Shown here piece after piece: positions 43,001-52,299 of a DNA stretch of 64,000 bases (positions are counted from its first letter, which is position 1; each line of letters opens with the position of its first letter). The translations under genes were made by a program, and so were the position numbers. The notes below the pieces were generated by a model. That model ran no database searches, was not told the origin of the DNA, and was given only the letters and a program-made list of their open reading frames with translations. The stretch comes from Pollenia angustigena (taxonomy: Eukaryota; Arthropoda; Insecta; Diptera; Polleniidae), in assembly GCA_930367215.1 (NCBI GenBank), contig OV884059.1:147062511-147126510 (forward strand), read 5' to 3'.

Positions 43001-43528
43001 CGTCTTTACCTGTGAATTAACTTTGCAAAATTGTTCAAAACTGGAAAAATTTTCTTGAGCAAGTTTACTCCCAATACAGCTTATATTCGCTCCCGTGTCC
43101 AAAAGACCAAGTTGTGAAAATTTCAAAAAGGTTACGTTTGCATAAATTCGTTTATCATTATTATTATTTATAATAGTAGATACTACATACTTTGACGTTA
43201 GTTTCCGCAATTTAAAATATTTTCTAAGCCTCACTGTGGAACGCTTAGGTTTCTTTTTCGCCAAAAAATTCAGAGTTGAAACCGAAAAAATTTCATTACG
43301 TTTGGACATGTACTCTTGCATTCGTTCATGATAAGGTCGTATTGGATACAAAATTTTATCATTTAGAATATTTGGAGAAAAGTCTCGTTTTAAAATTTGA
43401 ACAATCTGAGGGTTATTTGTCAATTCAGGGTAGTGTGTCAAATAAGAGTTTTTTTCTAAGTTAGAGCTATTTTTTTCGTTAAAAATTAGAGGAAGGTTTG
43501 GGGTTGTGTCTGAGCTGGTAAGTTTTTT
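40073..43528 (-). CDS. pol: protease, reverse transcriptase, RNase H, integrase
   Basis: Read from a -1 frameshift in gag; the frame has no ATG at its start (TTG at 43441) and is open up to 43543. Numbering below counts from 43441. Protease: LLDTGANISCIG with DTG at 115-117. RT: LCLDARKVNN at 331, KLDLKDAYWQI at 367, VMPFGLCNAP at 401 and the catalytic YLDD at 432-435. RNase H: DASDFGIGAVL from 581, with Glu at about 623 and Asp648. Integrase: zinc domain H782, H789, C819, C822; core D852, D912 and E947 (DD35E spacing). The 1,122-residue frame has no stop, so all enzymes appear intact. It converts element RNA to DNA in Gag particles and inserts it in the genome. Confidence 0.92.
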   Translation of the reverse strand, partial: KKLTSSDTTPNLPLIFNEKNSSNLEKNSYLTHYPELTNNPQIVQILKRDFSPNILNDKILYPIRPYHERMQEYMSKRNEIFSVSTLNFLAKKKPKRSTVRLRKYFKLRKLTSKYVVSTIINNNNDKRIYANVTFLKFSQLGLLDTGANISCIGSKLAQENFSSFEQFCKVNSQVKTADGKLQKVLGYLDVEVEFRKLRCKMKLWIVPSLSQNLILGLDFWRLFNLAPDLFESAIISSPLDISDAKKMIDGLSVDLENSDSDLDMHKFPLTSCQNSQLQSIINLFPNFEKDGLGKTCLIKHNIDVGNATPIKQRFYPVSPAVEELMYREIDRMLALGVIEESSSPWSSPMRLVVKPNKVRLCLDARKVNNLTRKDAYPLPSIEGIFARLPKANLISKLDLKDAYWQIGLEEKAKALTAFTIPGRPLYQFKVMPFGLCNAPQTMCRLMDSLIPSDLKHCVFGYLDDLVIVSEDFPTHLSVLVRIAEQFRRANLTLNIAKSRFCVTETKYLGYVIGNGGIKTDPEKIDSILSWPVPKTIKQVRGFLGLAGWYRRFISNFSSVVFPITEVLSTKRKFQWTEDAQSAFQQIKTLLTTAPVLSNPDFKRKFYIHCDASDFGIGAVLVQLDDSGNEKPIAFMSKKLNTAQRNYSVTERECLAAIEAINRFRCYIEMQDFEVITDHSSLVWLMKQTELTGRLARWVFKLQGYKFNISHRKGKDHIVPDSLSRLHCDEVATVELAEPEIDLNSEHFSDQDYEELKAKIRENSTKYPDLKILDKYVYIRTEHYTGDDNQDQNAWKLWVPIKLRGNVIIRAHDSPVSSHGGMSKTLYVIRRNFFWPGIVTDVRNYIRECEICKTTKAPNFVTRPEMGRQVTSVRPFQRLYIDLLGPYPRSKRGNIGLLIVLDHLTKFHWLCPMRKFTSAAIQIFLLEHIFHVYGVPEYIVSDNGSQFKSNELNAFFTKLGINHIYTALYSPQSNASERVNRSLIAGIRAYLKKDQTLWDENLSSISCSLRNSIHTSIRTSPYHAVFGIDMITHGSSYKLIKNLNLINESFNPLSKGDSLALLRKDLQKRITDAYHNNENQYNLRTRPISYSVGQFVFRKNFSQSSLVKKFNSKLSPLYLKAKIREKVGQNYYVLEDLDGKILGTYHAKDLRA

Positions 43529-45036
43529 GGATTTGAAGTTTTTCTAGATAAACATTTTTGGCATTGTGGGCGATATGTATTTTTAGCTCCACATCCATAA
43601 CAAAATATGGTTCTGTTGCCCAGGCAATCTTGCCAAGTGTGACCTATCTCATCACAATTCCAACATTTCGTTACAGCCGCTTTTTGTTCTATGCCATCTA
43701 CATGTTCATTATTAGTGTTATTTAAAAATTCAGAAGATTCTGAAAAATCTACTTCAGCAATATTTCTTCTGGGAAAATTGCTTGAAAACGTCTTATTTGA
43801 AACATTTCTTCGAACAAACTCATCGTTCATTAAGTTTTCGCGCATTTGCACTAATTTTCGTAAATGGGCTATAGAGTAAATAGGAACGTATAAAAGTTCA
43901 TGCCGAATATCCGGGCGAAGATTTTTCGTTAATATTTCTATTAGCTCATTTTCAGGTATTGGTCTATCTAGCCGATCCACAATTGAGGAAATTGCATCGA
44001 AAAATGAATCAAAAGTCTCTCCCATCTTCATTTTTCGATTTCGCAATTCTTCTCGCAAATCAAAATTGGATTTAAAATCCTTGTACTGGTACTTTATGGC
44101 AGCGCAGAATTCATTCCACTCTATGTTTCCCACCTGTTTGTGGTAACGCCAGTACCATTCACAGGCTTTTCCTGACAACAATATGTGCAAATTCTTGCAA
44201 ATAACTGCGAAGTCATTGTTAAAGTTGTCAGCAGTAAGAGAACGAAGTCTATACAAAAACTCTTCAATGTTTAGGCCATTTGCTGACCCATCAAACTTAA
44301 GATTCCAATTTTGAATCACCGAAGTGATTTTATCTGACCGCATATGAAAATTATCTTGAAAATTGGAAGAAGGAGATAAAGGATGTCGACTATTGCTCAT
44401 CTGTGGATTATTATTATTACATTGTGGTGGGGGTAATGTTCTATTTACTGAATTTTGTTGTTGTAAATTTTGACTATTTTGTGCGTTAGGTGAATAACCG
44501 GGCACCAAGTTTAAATTTTGCAGCATACGCGCAACACTCGTTTCTATAAGTCGTGTGAGCTGAGAAGGATCAATATTAAGCATTGGATTGTTTGTAGTAT
44601 TCCGTGTAGGAGTTATAGTTTGCATATTTTCATTAGCTTCTGTTTGTGTCATATTTTGATTAAAATCAAATGAGAAAGCAGAATTTTCATTAAATAGATT
44701 TTTAGTTACATTTCTAGTATTATACCTCTTTGCCATTGCACCTCTACCTTTCCCACGCCCATTGACGTTACTTTTTGCTTCGGGATTTTGCCGAGAAATA
44801 CTTTGAATAACAAATTTTTTCAGGTCTACAAGCTGACATGCCTTGTGACAGTCGGGACATTCCGCAGATTGAGAAAGAAGACTTTCAATGCATCCTTTAT
44901 GGAATACATGGTTACAATTCATAATAATAAGACATTCATGAGTTTCGAGCATGAGGTCTTTACAAATGCTACACTGAGCTTCGTTAAGAGCAGATGCCAT
45001 AGCTTCTGTACGTGGTGGAGTACGTTCTAATGACAT
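43486..45036 (-). CDS. gag with N-terminal RING-H2 finger
   Basis: 516 residues from the ATG at 45036 (MSLERTPPRT). The open frame extends 45 codons upstream, but that part is hydrophobic AT-rich leader without a better start. RING-H2: C22, C25, C41, H43, H46, C49, C60, C63, spacing C-x2-C-x15-C-x-H-x2-H-x2-C-x10-C-x2-C. A Gln/Asn-rich linker follows (about 150-260). Then a retrotransposon capsid domain (about 265-415; KACEWYWRYHKQ, MGETFDSFFDAI). Then a CCHC knuckle at 458-471 (CWNCDEIGHTWQDC) and a second at 479-492 that lacks its histidine. RING fingers of this type are ubiquitin E3 ligases, so a ligase role is inferred, not shown. It ends 45 codons past the slippery site. Confidence 0.9.
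   Translation of the reverse strand: MSLERTPPRTEAMASALNEAQCSICKDLMLETHECLIIMNCNHVFHKGCIESLLSQSAECPDCHKACQLVDLKKFVIQSISRQNPEAKSNVNGRGKGRGAMAKRYNTRNVTKNLFNENSAFSFDFNQNMTQTEANENMQTITPTRNTTNNPMLNIDPSQLTRLIETSVARMLQNLNLVPGYSPNAQNSQNLQQQNSVNRTLPPPQCNNNNPQMSNSRHPLSPSSNFQDNFHMRSDKITSVIQNWNLKFDGSANGLNIEEFLYRLRSLTADNFNNDFAVICKNLHILLSGKACEWYWRYHKQVGNIEWNEFCAAIKYQYKDFKSNFDLREELRNRKMKMGETFDSFFDAISSIVDRLDRPIPENELIEILTKNLRPDIRHELLYVPIYSIAHLRKLVQMRENLMNDEFVRRNVSNKTFSSNFPRRNIAEVDFSESSEFLNNTNNEHVDGIEQKAAVTKCWNCDEIGHTWQDCLGNRTIFCYGCGAKNTYRPQCQKCLSRKTSNPKNLPAQTQPQTFL
43522..43528 (-). promoter_or_regulatory. -1 ribosomal frameshift site (A AAA AAC)
   Basis: The minus strand reads CCA AAA AAC TTA in the gag frame (Pro-Lys-Asn-Leu). 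Slipping back one base gives AAA AAA CTT, joining the pol frame, which is open only from 43543. The heptamer therefore lies just inside the 55-base gag/pol overlap. Canonical for retroviral-type frameshifting. No downstream pseudoknot was worked out. Confidence 0.8.
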
Positions 45037-45762
45037 TTCGTTAAATATTAGTCTATACACTAAGCGATAAAGAGTAGAAAAGAAATAATTACAAGAAATT
45101 GTAATTTTAGAGAAAATATATTTTATATAATGAGTATATATTTTAAATATGCGTATGAGCGGTATAACCAATAATAAAAAGAAAAAAATTTTTCCTTTGA
45201 ATTATTTATTGGTCTTAAGCCAATTTTTTTTTTTTAATTTTTATCTTTCTTACGTATTGGATGTAAAACTGAATAGGATAAACGCCGAAAATAAGCAACC
45301 AGCTAAAGTTTGATAGTCTTAAAAAGTGGTTAGTTAACTAACATAATTCCAATACCTAACAAAATCAAACACACCAGTATACGAAACTTTATCTCTCTAT
45401 AACTAATTAGGTAGATATAAAAATGCAATAAGCAATATTTATATAATTTCCCTCCCTAATTAGGATACTGAAATCTAGTTAACAAAATTGTTAAAATATA
45501 GAAGTTGTTAGAAAACGTTATACAAAAATCAAAAATTATTAAACAAAATCACCATACTTATGAAAAGCAACTTCTAGGGAATAATCGGTTGTCATACTCG
45601 AGCTTGGAAAATGTCAAATAAACAAAAATCCTGAAAATTATAAAAGTTTATTTCAAGAGTAAATATTTTTTTAATTTAATAATTTTGTGACTTTTATTTA
45701 CCATTGAAATTTAAAAAAAAAACAAAAAGCTAGGGTATGGACCCATTTAGTGATTACTTTGG
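45037..45762 (-). other. 5' leader between PBS and gag
   Basis: About 0.7 kb, AT-rich, no convincing ORF. It probably holds packaging signals, not identifiable by eye. Confidence 0.5.
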
Positions 45763-45780
45763 GCCCCACGTTGGGCGCCA
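45763..45780 (-). other. Primer-binding site for tRNA-Lys (CUU type)
   Basis: The plus strand reads GCCCCACGTTGGGCGCCA, which is the 3' end of insect tRNA-Lys-CTT with CCA. It lies four bases from the 5' LTR. This fixes the minus orientation. Confidence 0.85.
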
Positions 45781-45784
45781 ATTA

Positions 45785-48591
45785 TGTAATGTACAAGTGG
45801 GCAAAATATTTGCTAACAGGTTAGCTTGTTTAAAGTCACTATAATATTGGACTGATAGATCGAAAAAAGTATGTGCACTAGTTCTAGTTAAAAAAATATT
45901 ATTTTTAAAGATAAGTAGCTATGACAATTGGGAGTTATCAGCATGCTAGCTAACAGTCTGCTTAGGGTGGGTTCTTGTCAGCTAATACCCTTTAATCGCA
46001 CAAAACTGACTTGTACTTGTATACATAATAATTAAAACTCCCTTGCCTCTGTTATAGGGGAAAACTGCAAAATACTAATTAAATTAACTCAAGTCGAAAT
46101 TAAAGCAAATTTGTATTGTACTAATTCGAAGAAACAAAACAAAACTATGGTCACATCATCCTGCTGGTTGTAGAGCACCCAAGATGTTTTTGGGGCCAAT
46201 GCCTCATTACCCTCCCTACCTAATGTTTCAGTGGCACAAAGTTTACTGAAACCCGTAAACGATGTCATCCTAATTCATTTTACATCCGTAAGAAAAGATT
46301 TTTTAACTTCTAGCAATCCATTTTGAAAAATTACAAAATTTATTCATTTAATAAAGTTCATAGCGAATTAGTTAAACTTCTTCCTTAAATCTAGCCTAAA
46401 AATTCTTTCAAATAATAAACTTATCTTCGATGATAAATTTTATATAAATATTTAAAAATAACGATTTTTAGTAAGGGATACTTCCCATATTAAAATAAGA
46501 TACCAAAAGACAAAATTATTAAAATATATTCATATGTAGATATGAACATAAACTTTGTTACATATAATCAGAAACAAAAACAATCAAAACTATGTTGCTA
46601 AACATAAGAGAACATTTGCTTACTCTTTTACTTTAATTCATGATTATTATTGTTGTTGTTTCTGTTATTGGTTTTGTGAAAATATGCAAGAAATACAATA
46701 AAAATAAATAGGTTCGATCACTCACCAAACTTTGTTGATTAAAAAAAATATTAAATGTTGCTTACGATGTCTCGGAGGCCTCTTCGAACATTCTGCATAC
46801 ACTGGGTTATAATAATGATGTTAAAATTGACGTTGCATATTTTCTAATGAAATTGGAATTGATTAATTTAAAAGATATAAATACATAAGATATTTTTTTT
46901 TTTATACAGACCTTACTAGAAATGTTTTACATTTAATTTTAGATTAAGCTTATATAATAAAGGGATTTTATATAGGTATATTAGGCTTTCATTAAGGTTA
47001 GTTTAAGTTAGGTTAGAATTAGATTAAAGTTGTTGGAAGTTGTTAATTACTACAGAAAATTTCTAGGGTGGTATGAAATGGATAAATTAGGTATAATAGG
47101 AACCGGAAACTATTATTGGAATGCTAAAGGTTTTGAGTTTTGGGAACTATTGTACATTTTAACGAATTATGTGAAGATTACAGAGCTTTTATGTTTGAAC
47201 ATTTAAGAAGTTAAGAATAGTTATTATAGTAATAGTTTTTTTTTTGTATGTTTTTGTGAAAGTTTTAGTTTAACACTATATCATTATTATTATTATCTAA
47301 GGGATTTTTTTTTAAATTGTTTATTGTTTGTAGGACTTAGTTTTGTATATAATTTTTTAAAATTATAGTAGAAAAATAAAACATGTTTAATAAGGTGTCT
47401 TTATGGGTTACATTCGCCTAAAGCATAATTAATAAGTACGTAGAGAAAAAACAGTTCTTGAATTGCACACTTCTCTTGGGTTGGAGCTTTTGACCTCTCA
47501 CACTGCAATGCTTGCAAAACGAGTTTTTGTATTAAGCTTTTTTTTTTTTTTTGTGGAGCAGATCTTTAATAAATTGGCACAATTATGACGTCACCACTTG
47601 TAATACGCACTCTACTTCGATTTCGTGGTGCGTTTAACAAATTGTTCGGGACAGCGGTGGTCAAATTGTTTAATGTTATTACACTCTTTTTTATTAAAAA
47701 TCTAAACATAAAATGAAACACTAATGTAAAAAACTGAGTATTTTAATTAATTGAAACTATTACCTGATATTTAAGGGTGTAAGTCTTAATGTATTGGAGC
47801 AAATTTTCCCCAGGTAACCAACAGAAAAATGTTAAAAAGTTAGAGTCTTCTTTATGATTCACCTGATTTGAACTTAGGGTGTTTTTAAGTTTAATATTAT
47901 TTGCCTTTTAGAGCCTGTGCTCAGAAAATACCATGTGGGTATATTTGCCAAACGATTTCTGAACGAAAATTTTTAGATTTGATTTGATTTGTAATTCTTT
48001 TGATGAAAGTTATTACCTTTTTTCTTTAATTCCAAAGACGAAAGTAATACACACATACATATGTATTTTCCAATTTAATTTTATATTTATTATGGTTAAT
48101 ATATATAACCTCACTATTTGCTCTTTTTTTTTTAATTGAAATTTAAGGTTTTTTACCCTTTACTTTGTAACTTCTTCGCTCGAAGTCTGGATTGAAAAAG
48201 AGTGATTTGCTAATTTACTGTACAAAACCAAGCTTTTGATTATATAGTGATTGCCATTACGATCGATTACTTTAATCAATGCCTCAGACTATCGGGTAGT
48301 TCTTTTGCAAAGTTACCACTGTATTCATGGCAGTAAACCAGTGACGACACCTTATTAAATTTATTGTTTACACGATGTAAACAATAATGTAAATAAGATG
48401 CAAATAAATACAAAACAGATTCATAAATAAATATAAATAAAATGCATAATATCATTGAATTGAGAAAAATACTTAAATAATTTTTAAATTTCCTAAGAAA
48501 ATAAATAAAATAAGACGTTAAGCTTGTCCTTAAGATCTAGTTTAGAAGAAAAAATCCTTTGTATAGTAATACGTAAAATTTGTACAATACA
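45785..48591 (-). repeat. 5' LTR (2.8 kb)
   Basis: Carries about 20 bp (around TATTAAAATAAGATACCAAA, 46489) absent from the other LTR. Followed by GACT at 48592-48595. It should contain the element promoter. Confidence 0.92.
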
Positions 48592-48776
48592 GACTACAAG
48601 GGGAGATACGGGGCAATTTCTGCCTCTCACAAACTTTCAAACCGATTTTCATGAAGTTTATAAACATAGATAAATCCATATTTATATGGGCACATAAGCA
48701 TGATGTGTTTTTAAATACTGTGGTGAAGGGTATCATATGGTCGGGCTGGACCGACTATACTTTCTTACTTGTTTTT
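48592..48776 (+). mobile_element. Helentron-associated element family 2, right part
   Basis: Continues the unit broken at 37231: ACTACAAGGGGAGATACGGG, CACAAACTTTCAAACCGATT, and the terminus GGGTATCATATGGTCGGGC then GACTATACTTTCTTACTTGT. Confidence 0.75.
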
Positions 48777-49088
48777 CTGTTGTTGTTTTTTCTGAATTTC
48801 TGGAGAACGGCAAGAGTCAAAGTTTCCAAATAGAGTACAAGCATCTTGGGTTTCAATATACAACATCCGACAAAATGTGTAACGGATTAGAGAAGTGGGC
48901 GTGGCACAAAATATATTAATTTATATCTATGGAACAGTATTTATGCTTATATAACTTTTTGTTCTTATCGGGCCATGTTGATATTAGATTCGGCAAAGCA
49001 AAATATGCACTTTGACTTGTTTTTATTTTTTATTAATATATCAGAATTTAAGAATTCAAAATCTTAAAAATAATAACATAATTCTTAC
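48777..49088. other. Intronic stretch downstream of exon A
   Basis: Short, AT-rich. ATTCGGCAAAGCAAAATATG and GACTTGTTTTT at 48990-49020 look like another Helentron-type tail. No exon. Confidence 0.4.
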
Positions 49089-49517
49089 CCTTTCACTTTC
49101 ACAACTTTTATTAATATTCTCAAATTCCTTGCCTCCATCCGGTACATGACATTGAAACCTTAACGAATCTAAGTCACGATTATTTAGTCCCGTTGGTAGG
49201 GATATAGAATTTCTTCTTAAAGCACCGGCAATATTGTGTACTTTGATAACAAAACCCGGTAAATAAAGAGGATAAGTGGAATCCTTTCTATTTAATTTTG
49301 AATCACTTTGTTCTCTCTCACTGTCACTTAAATGCACTAAAATCGAAAGATCTACATTACGATCTAAACTTATATGACCGCCAAATGATTTTGTCTCGAT
49401 AGAAGAATGAGCACTATCTTCATCGGCATAGGGAATACTAGAGGTACTTTGATCACTTTGATCATTTAAAAGAGGCTGAAGGGAAGATGAATTTCGATTA
49501 TTACACGATTTTGACAT
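49089..49517 (-). CDS. First coding exon (exon A) of an unrecognised host gene
   Basis: ATG at 49517 (MSKSCNNRNSSSLQPLL) gives 143 codons ending at GAAAGG|GTAAGAA, a consensus donor in phase 0, the same phase as exon B. Shared islands with exon B in the same order: PLLND near 15, SSIPYADED at about 26-34, RNVDLSIL at about 52-59, ALRRNSISLPTGLN at about 98-111 with the PKA-type RRNS, then DLDSLR. Between islands it is Ser/Asp-rich and diverged. No signal peptide or membrane segment. It lies 32 kb upstream of exon B on the same strand. The simplest reading is two alternative promoters and N-termini spliced to one body; two tandem paralogous genes are possible. No gene name can be given. Confidence 0.72.
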
Positions 49518-49894
49518 TTGAAAATACAAGAATTAAAAAGAACACCTGCAGTGTGGTTTAGAATATGCAAATTTCAACTGAATGATAAATTTTAAAGTTT
49601 TTGCTTTTGAGATTTTTTTAAGCAAATGCAGTGATCATATACATATGAAAGTGAAATAAACAATTTACACCTTTATCAGTATGCTAATTACGCAGCAGCA
49701 GCAGAAGTACAATAATTTATAGTTATGGAAAAGTAACTACAAAATTACATTTAAATTTAAAATGAATGTTTATGAGATTATCGAAAATAGTAAATAGAAC
49801 CTGTAGATCTGATGAAGACAATTGAAATTGTTCGAGTTTTATATTCAGTTTAAGTATCAGTTGTAGTTTTATCTTTTGTATATAAATACGTATT
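49518..49894. other. Region upstream of exon A (5' UTR/promoter side)
   Basis: CAGCAGCAGCAG microsatellite-like words at 49694. No definite promoter motif. Confidence 0.35.
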
Positions 49895-50745
49895 TACACG
49901 TCATAACGCTGATGTATTTTGACATCAGTACTATGACAAGTGTTTTCGTTTTTGACCCCATGACACTCATGGTGATGTCAACCTTAACATTACATGGCCA
50001 AAGTGTTATAAGGGTAAAAATTAAATTATGTCGTCAATGGGATGACACATCGGCATCACAAAAATAACGAACATGTCCTCAATGCGATGACGCAGTAGCA
50101 TCGGAGAAAGGACACATTAGCATCAATTTAATGACAATTTGTCATTAAGTCAATGTCATTGGAATTGAGATTATGTCGTCAATGGGATGACACATCGGCA
50201 TCACAAAAATGACGAACATGTCCTCAATGCGACGACGCAGTAACGTCGGAGAAAGGACACATTAGCATCAATTTAATGACAATTTGTCATTAAGTCAATG
50301 TCATTGGAATTGAGAGAATATTATTATTTACTTACCCGTTACATATGCTTGTTTCACGTTTGTTGAATAACGACCTTTGTTTACAGCAGAACTCTCCATA
50401 AAAAGACACCAGCACCATGCCCCATAAGGTTTTTTTAATCATTCTATCTACTTTAAAAATTTGATGTACTTAACATAATAATTTAAAAAAATAGAATATA
50501 GGAATTTTTGCTTCTTATAATACATTGTTATCATGAAAATAATGTTAATAATATACAAAATGTGGCATCGAATTGATGTCACTATAGTCGTAAAATAGAT
50601 GACACGTAAAAATTAAAAAAATTTTACGAAGACGTTAGTCATTGGATTGATGTTACTTTTTGCATCATTGATGCCATTTGTAGTAACATTGATGTCACAA
50701 TTCTGACGTTAGGGCATCATCAATATGAAGATGCATTTTTCTTTC
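49895..50745. repeat. GATGACA-rich element with a 145-bp tandem duplication
   Basis: 50027-50171 and 50172-50316 are two copies of one 145-bp unit (TTATGTCGTCAATGGGATGA, ACGAACATGTCCTCAATGCG, AATTTAATGACAATTTGTCA) with a few changes. Around them TGATGTCA/TGACATCA words recur in both orientations up to TCTGACGTTAGGGCATCATC. Likely a MITE; ends not exactly set. The ORF 49876-50067 is a by-product. Confidence 0.6.
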
Positions 50746-50905
50746 AGTGTAGTTCAGTTTTATTTCAGTTCTAGTCCTCTTCCAGTTTAGTTCAAAGTTC
50801 AGTTCTAGTTCAGTTTTCCTTTAGTTTAAGTTTAGTTCTAGTTGAGTTTCAGTTCAGTTTCAGTTCAGTTAAATTTCAGTTCTAGTTTAATTTTATTCTA
50901 ATTCT
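50746..50905. repeat. AGTTCTAGTTCAGTTT degenerate minisatellite
   Basis: Repeated AGTTCAGTTTCAGTTCTAGT words, same type as 25707-25845. Confidence 0.7.
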
Positions 50906-51749
50906 TATTAAATTCTAGCTTGGTTGTTATTCATTTTACTTTTCACAAGAACGCTGTAGTGCAACCAGTGGGTTATCCAGTTAAATCTATAATCTGTTGC
51001 TAAAATTGATTCTTTGTTCAATTCTTGTTTGTACTTTCATTTTTATTTGCAACGTTTATTTACATCTGAAAATATTAATTAGTTGACTTATAAAATCACA
51101 CACCCACACTCGAATATTTATGACTATTTGTACAATAATAAATGGCAATCCCTTTTTATTGTCGTCATTTTAAGATTGTCTTATTTTATTATTGTTTATT
51201 TCTTTAAAAACATTCGTTTAATTAGTTTGCATTATTTAAAATTTTTTAAACAAATAAAAAAATGTTTGCTTAAGTTATTTCTATAAGTCGGCAAATTCTT
51301 TTAAAGAGAAAAATGACTATTAAATACAAATTTAATTCCAAAAAGGAAATACATATTTTTTTTTTGTTGAAAACTGGCAGATTTTTGCATATTTTTTAAT
51401 GTATTAATATATTGGTCTCAGAAATATAAAGTAGTTCGGTTATCGATCTGTTAAAACTAGAGAGTTTTTGGGATTTATTAAGACCATAACGTTAGTTTGT
51501 GACAGTGTTGCCGAAACAAATTTTTACACCTATTCAAAAATCGAAAGAAAAATTCCTTCAAGATTTGTTAAAAATGTAACTCAATAAAAAATTAAAAATT
51601 TTCATCAAAAAAAATTTATTATTTGGCAAAGATTTTTAAAAATTTCAAAGACCAAAGCTTTTTTCACTGCAATGGGCTTAGGGTCTATGTGCATATTGTT
51701 CGGTTAATTAAGTTATAATAAAATTTGTTATTATATTTCTAACTCTAAT
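50906..51749. other. AT-rich stretch, no gene seen
   Basis: No domain in the short ORF at 51083-51286. Homopolymers only. Confidence 0.45.
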
Positions 51750-51864
51750 CCCCAATTTCACCAAGTTCAGTTATAATTAACAATCAGTTATAGCTGTCAA
51801 AACATATTGTTAACTGGAAGTTCAAGTAATAGTTAGTTTTAGCTGAACTTATTGAAATTGGGGG
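51750..51864. repeat. Small palindromic MITE, CCCCAATTTCA ends
   Basis: Left CCCCAATTTCACCAAGTTCAG; the right end CTGAACTTATTGAAATTGGGG is its near-exact inverse. AATTAACAATCAG and TGTTAACTGG pair further in. 115 bp. Confidence 0.75.
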
Positions 51865-52299
51865 TAAATAAATAATTATTTTACTATAATTTCTAGTAAA
51901 AAAAATACTTACCGAAAAAAGAATCTACAATTTAAAGAATTTAAAAAAATTTCAGATTTTACAAATCGGTCTCGGCTAACATTATTTTTATTGTGTTATG
52001 CTGGGTACACACACATTTTATCGATATCTTGTGGCGTTGAAAACGCAATATGAATTTCTGCAGAAAGGCTTGGAGTCATCTACACGTTTGGGCAAAGGAA
52101 AGCATTAAATGCCCAAGCAAATGTGCGAATACATGTTAATTATATGAGGCAAACCATATTGAACTTAAGGAAACTTTTTGCTAAGTTTAATGAAACTGTC
52201 ATTTGCATAAGCAAGGTGTGAATCTAATCGCACATCCCGTACGGAATCAAATGTTTTTTTATTTTGTTTTTGTTTTTTTAAATAAATTTGAGAGACTTT
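51865..52299. other. Gene-free stretch
   Basis: Nothing recognised. Confidence 0.4.

Larger units (their letters stand above)
37236..48591 (-). mobile_element. Complete Ty3/gypsy-type LTR retrotransposon with RING-Gag
   Basis: 11,356 bp. LTRs of 2,786 and 2,807 bp begin TGTAATG and end CAATACA. They are flanked by GACT on both sides, and removing the element rejoins the two halves of a family-2 Helentron-like element. The LTRs differ mainly by one ~20-bp indel and one extra T. On the minus strand: a tRNA-Lys PBS, gag, a -1 slippery site, and pol with PR-RT-RH-IN. There is no env-like ORF. Intact ORFs, near-identical LTRs and a clean duplication point to a young, possibly still mobile copy. 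Confidence 0.93.

Noticed and set aside
45037..45171. 45-codon upstream extension of the RING-Gag
   Set aside because: Hydrophobic AT-rich leader sequence. The ATG at 45036 lies just before the RING and gives a normal Gag start.
37236..48591. Possible env gene (errantivirus) in the large gypsy element
   Set aside because: Pol ends 52 bases from the 3' LTR and the LTR has no ORF. There is no room for env.
16838..49517. Naming the two-exon host gene from the RRNSIS motif
   Set aside because: The motif is a generic kinase site and I could not match the rest to a known family from memory, so no symbol is given.
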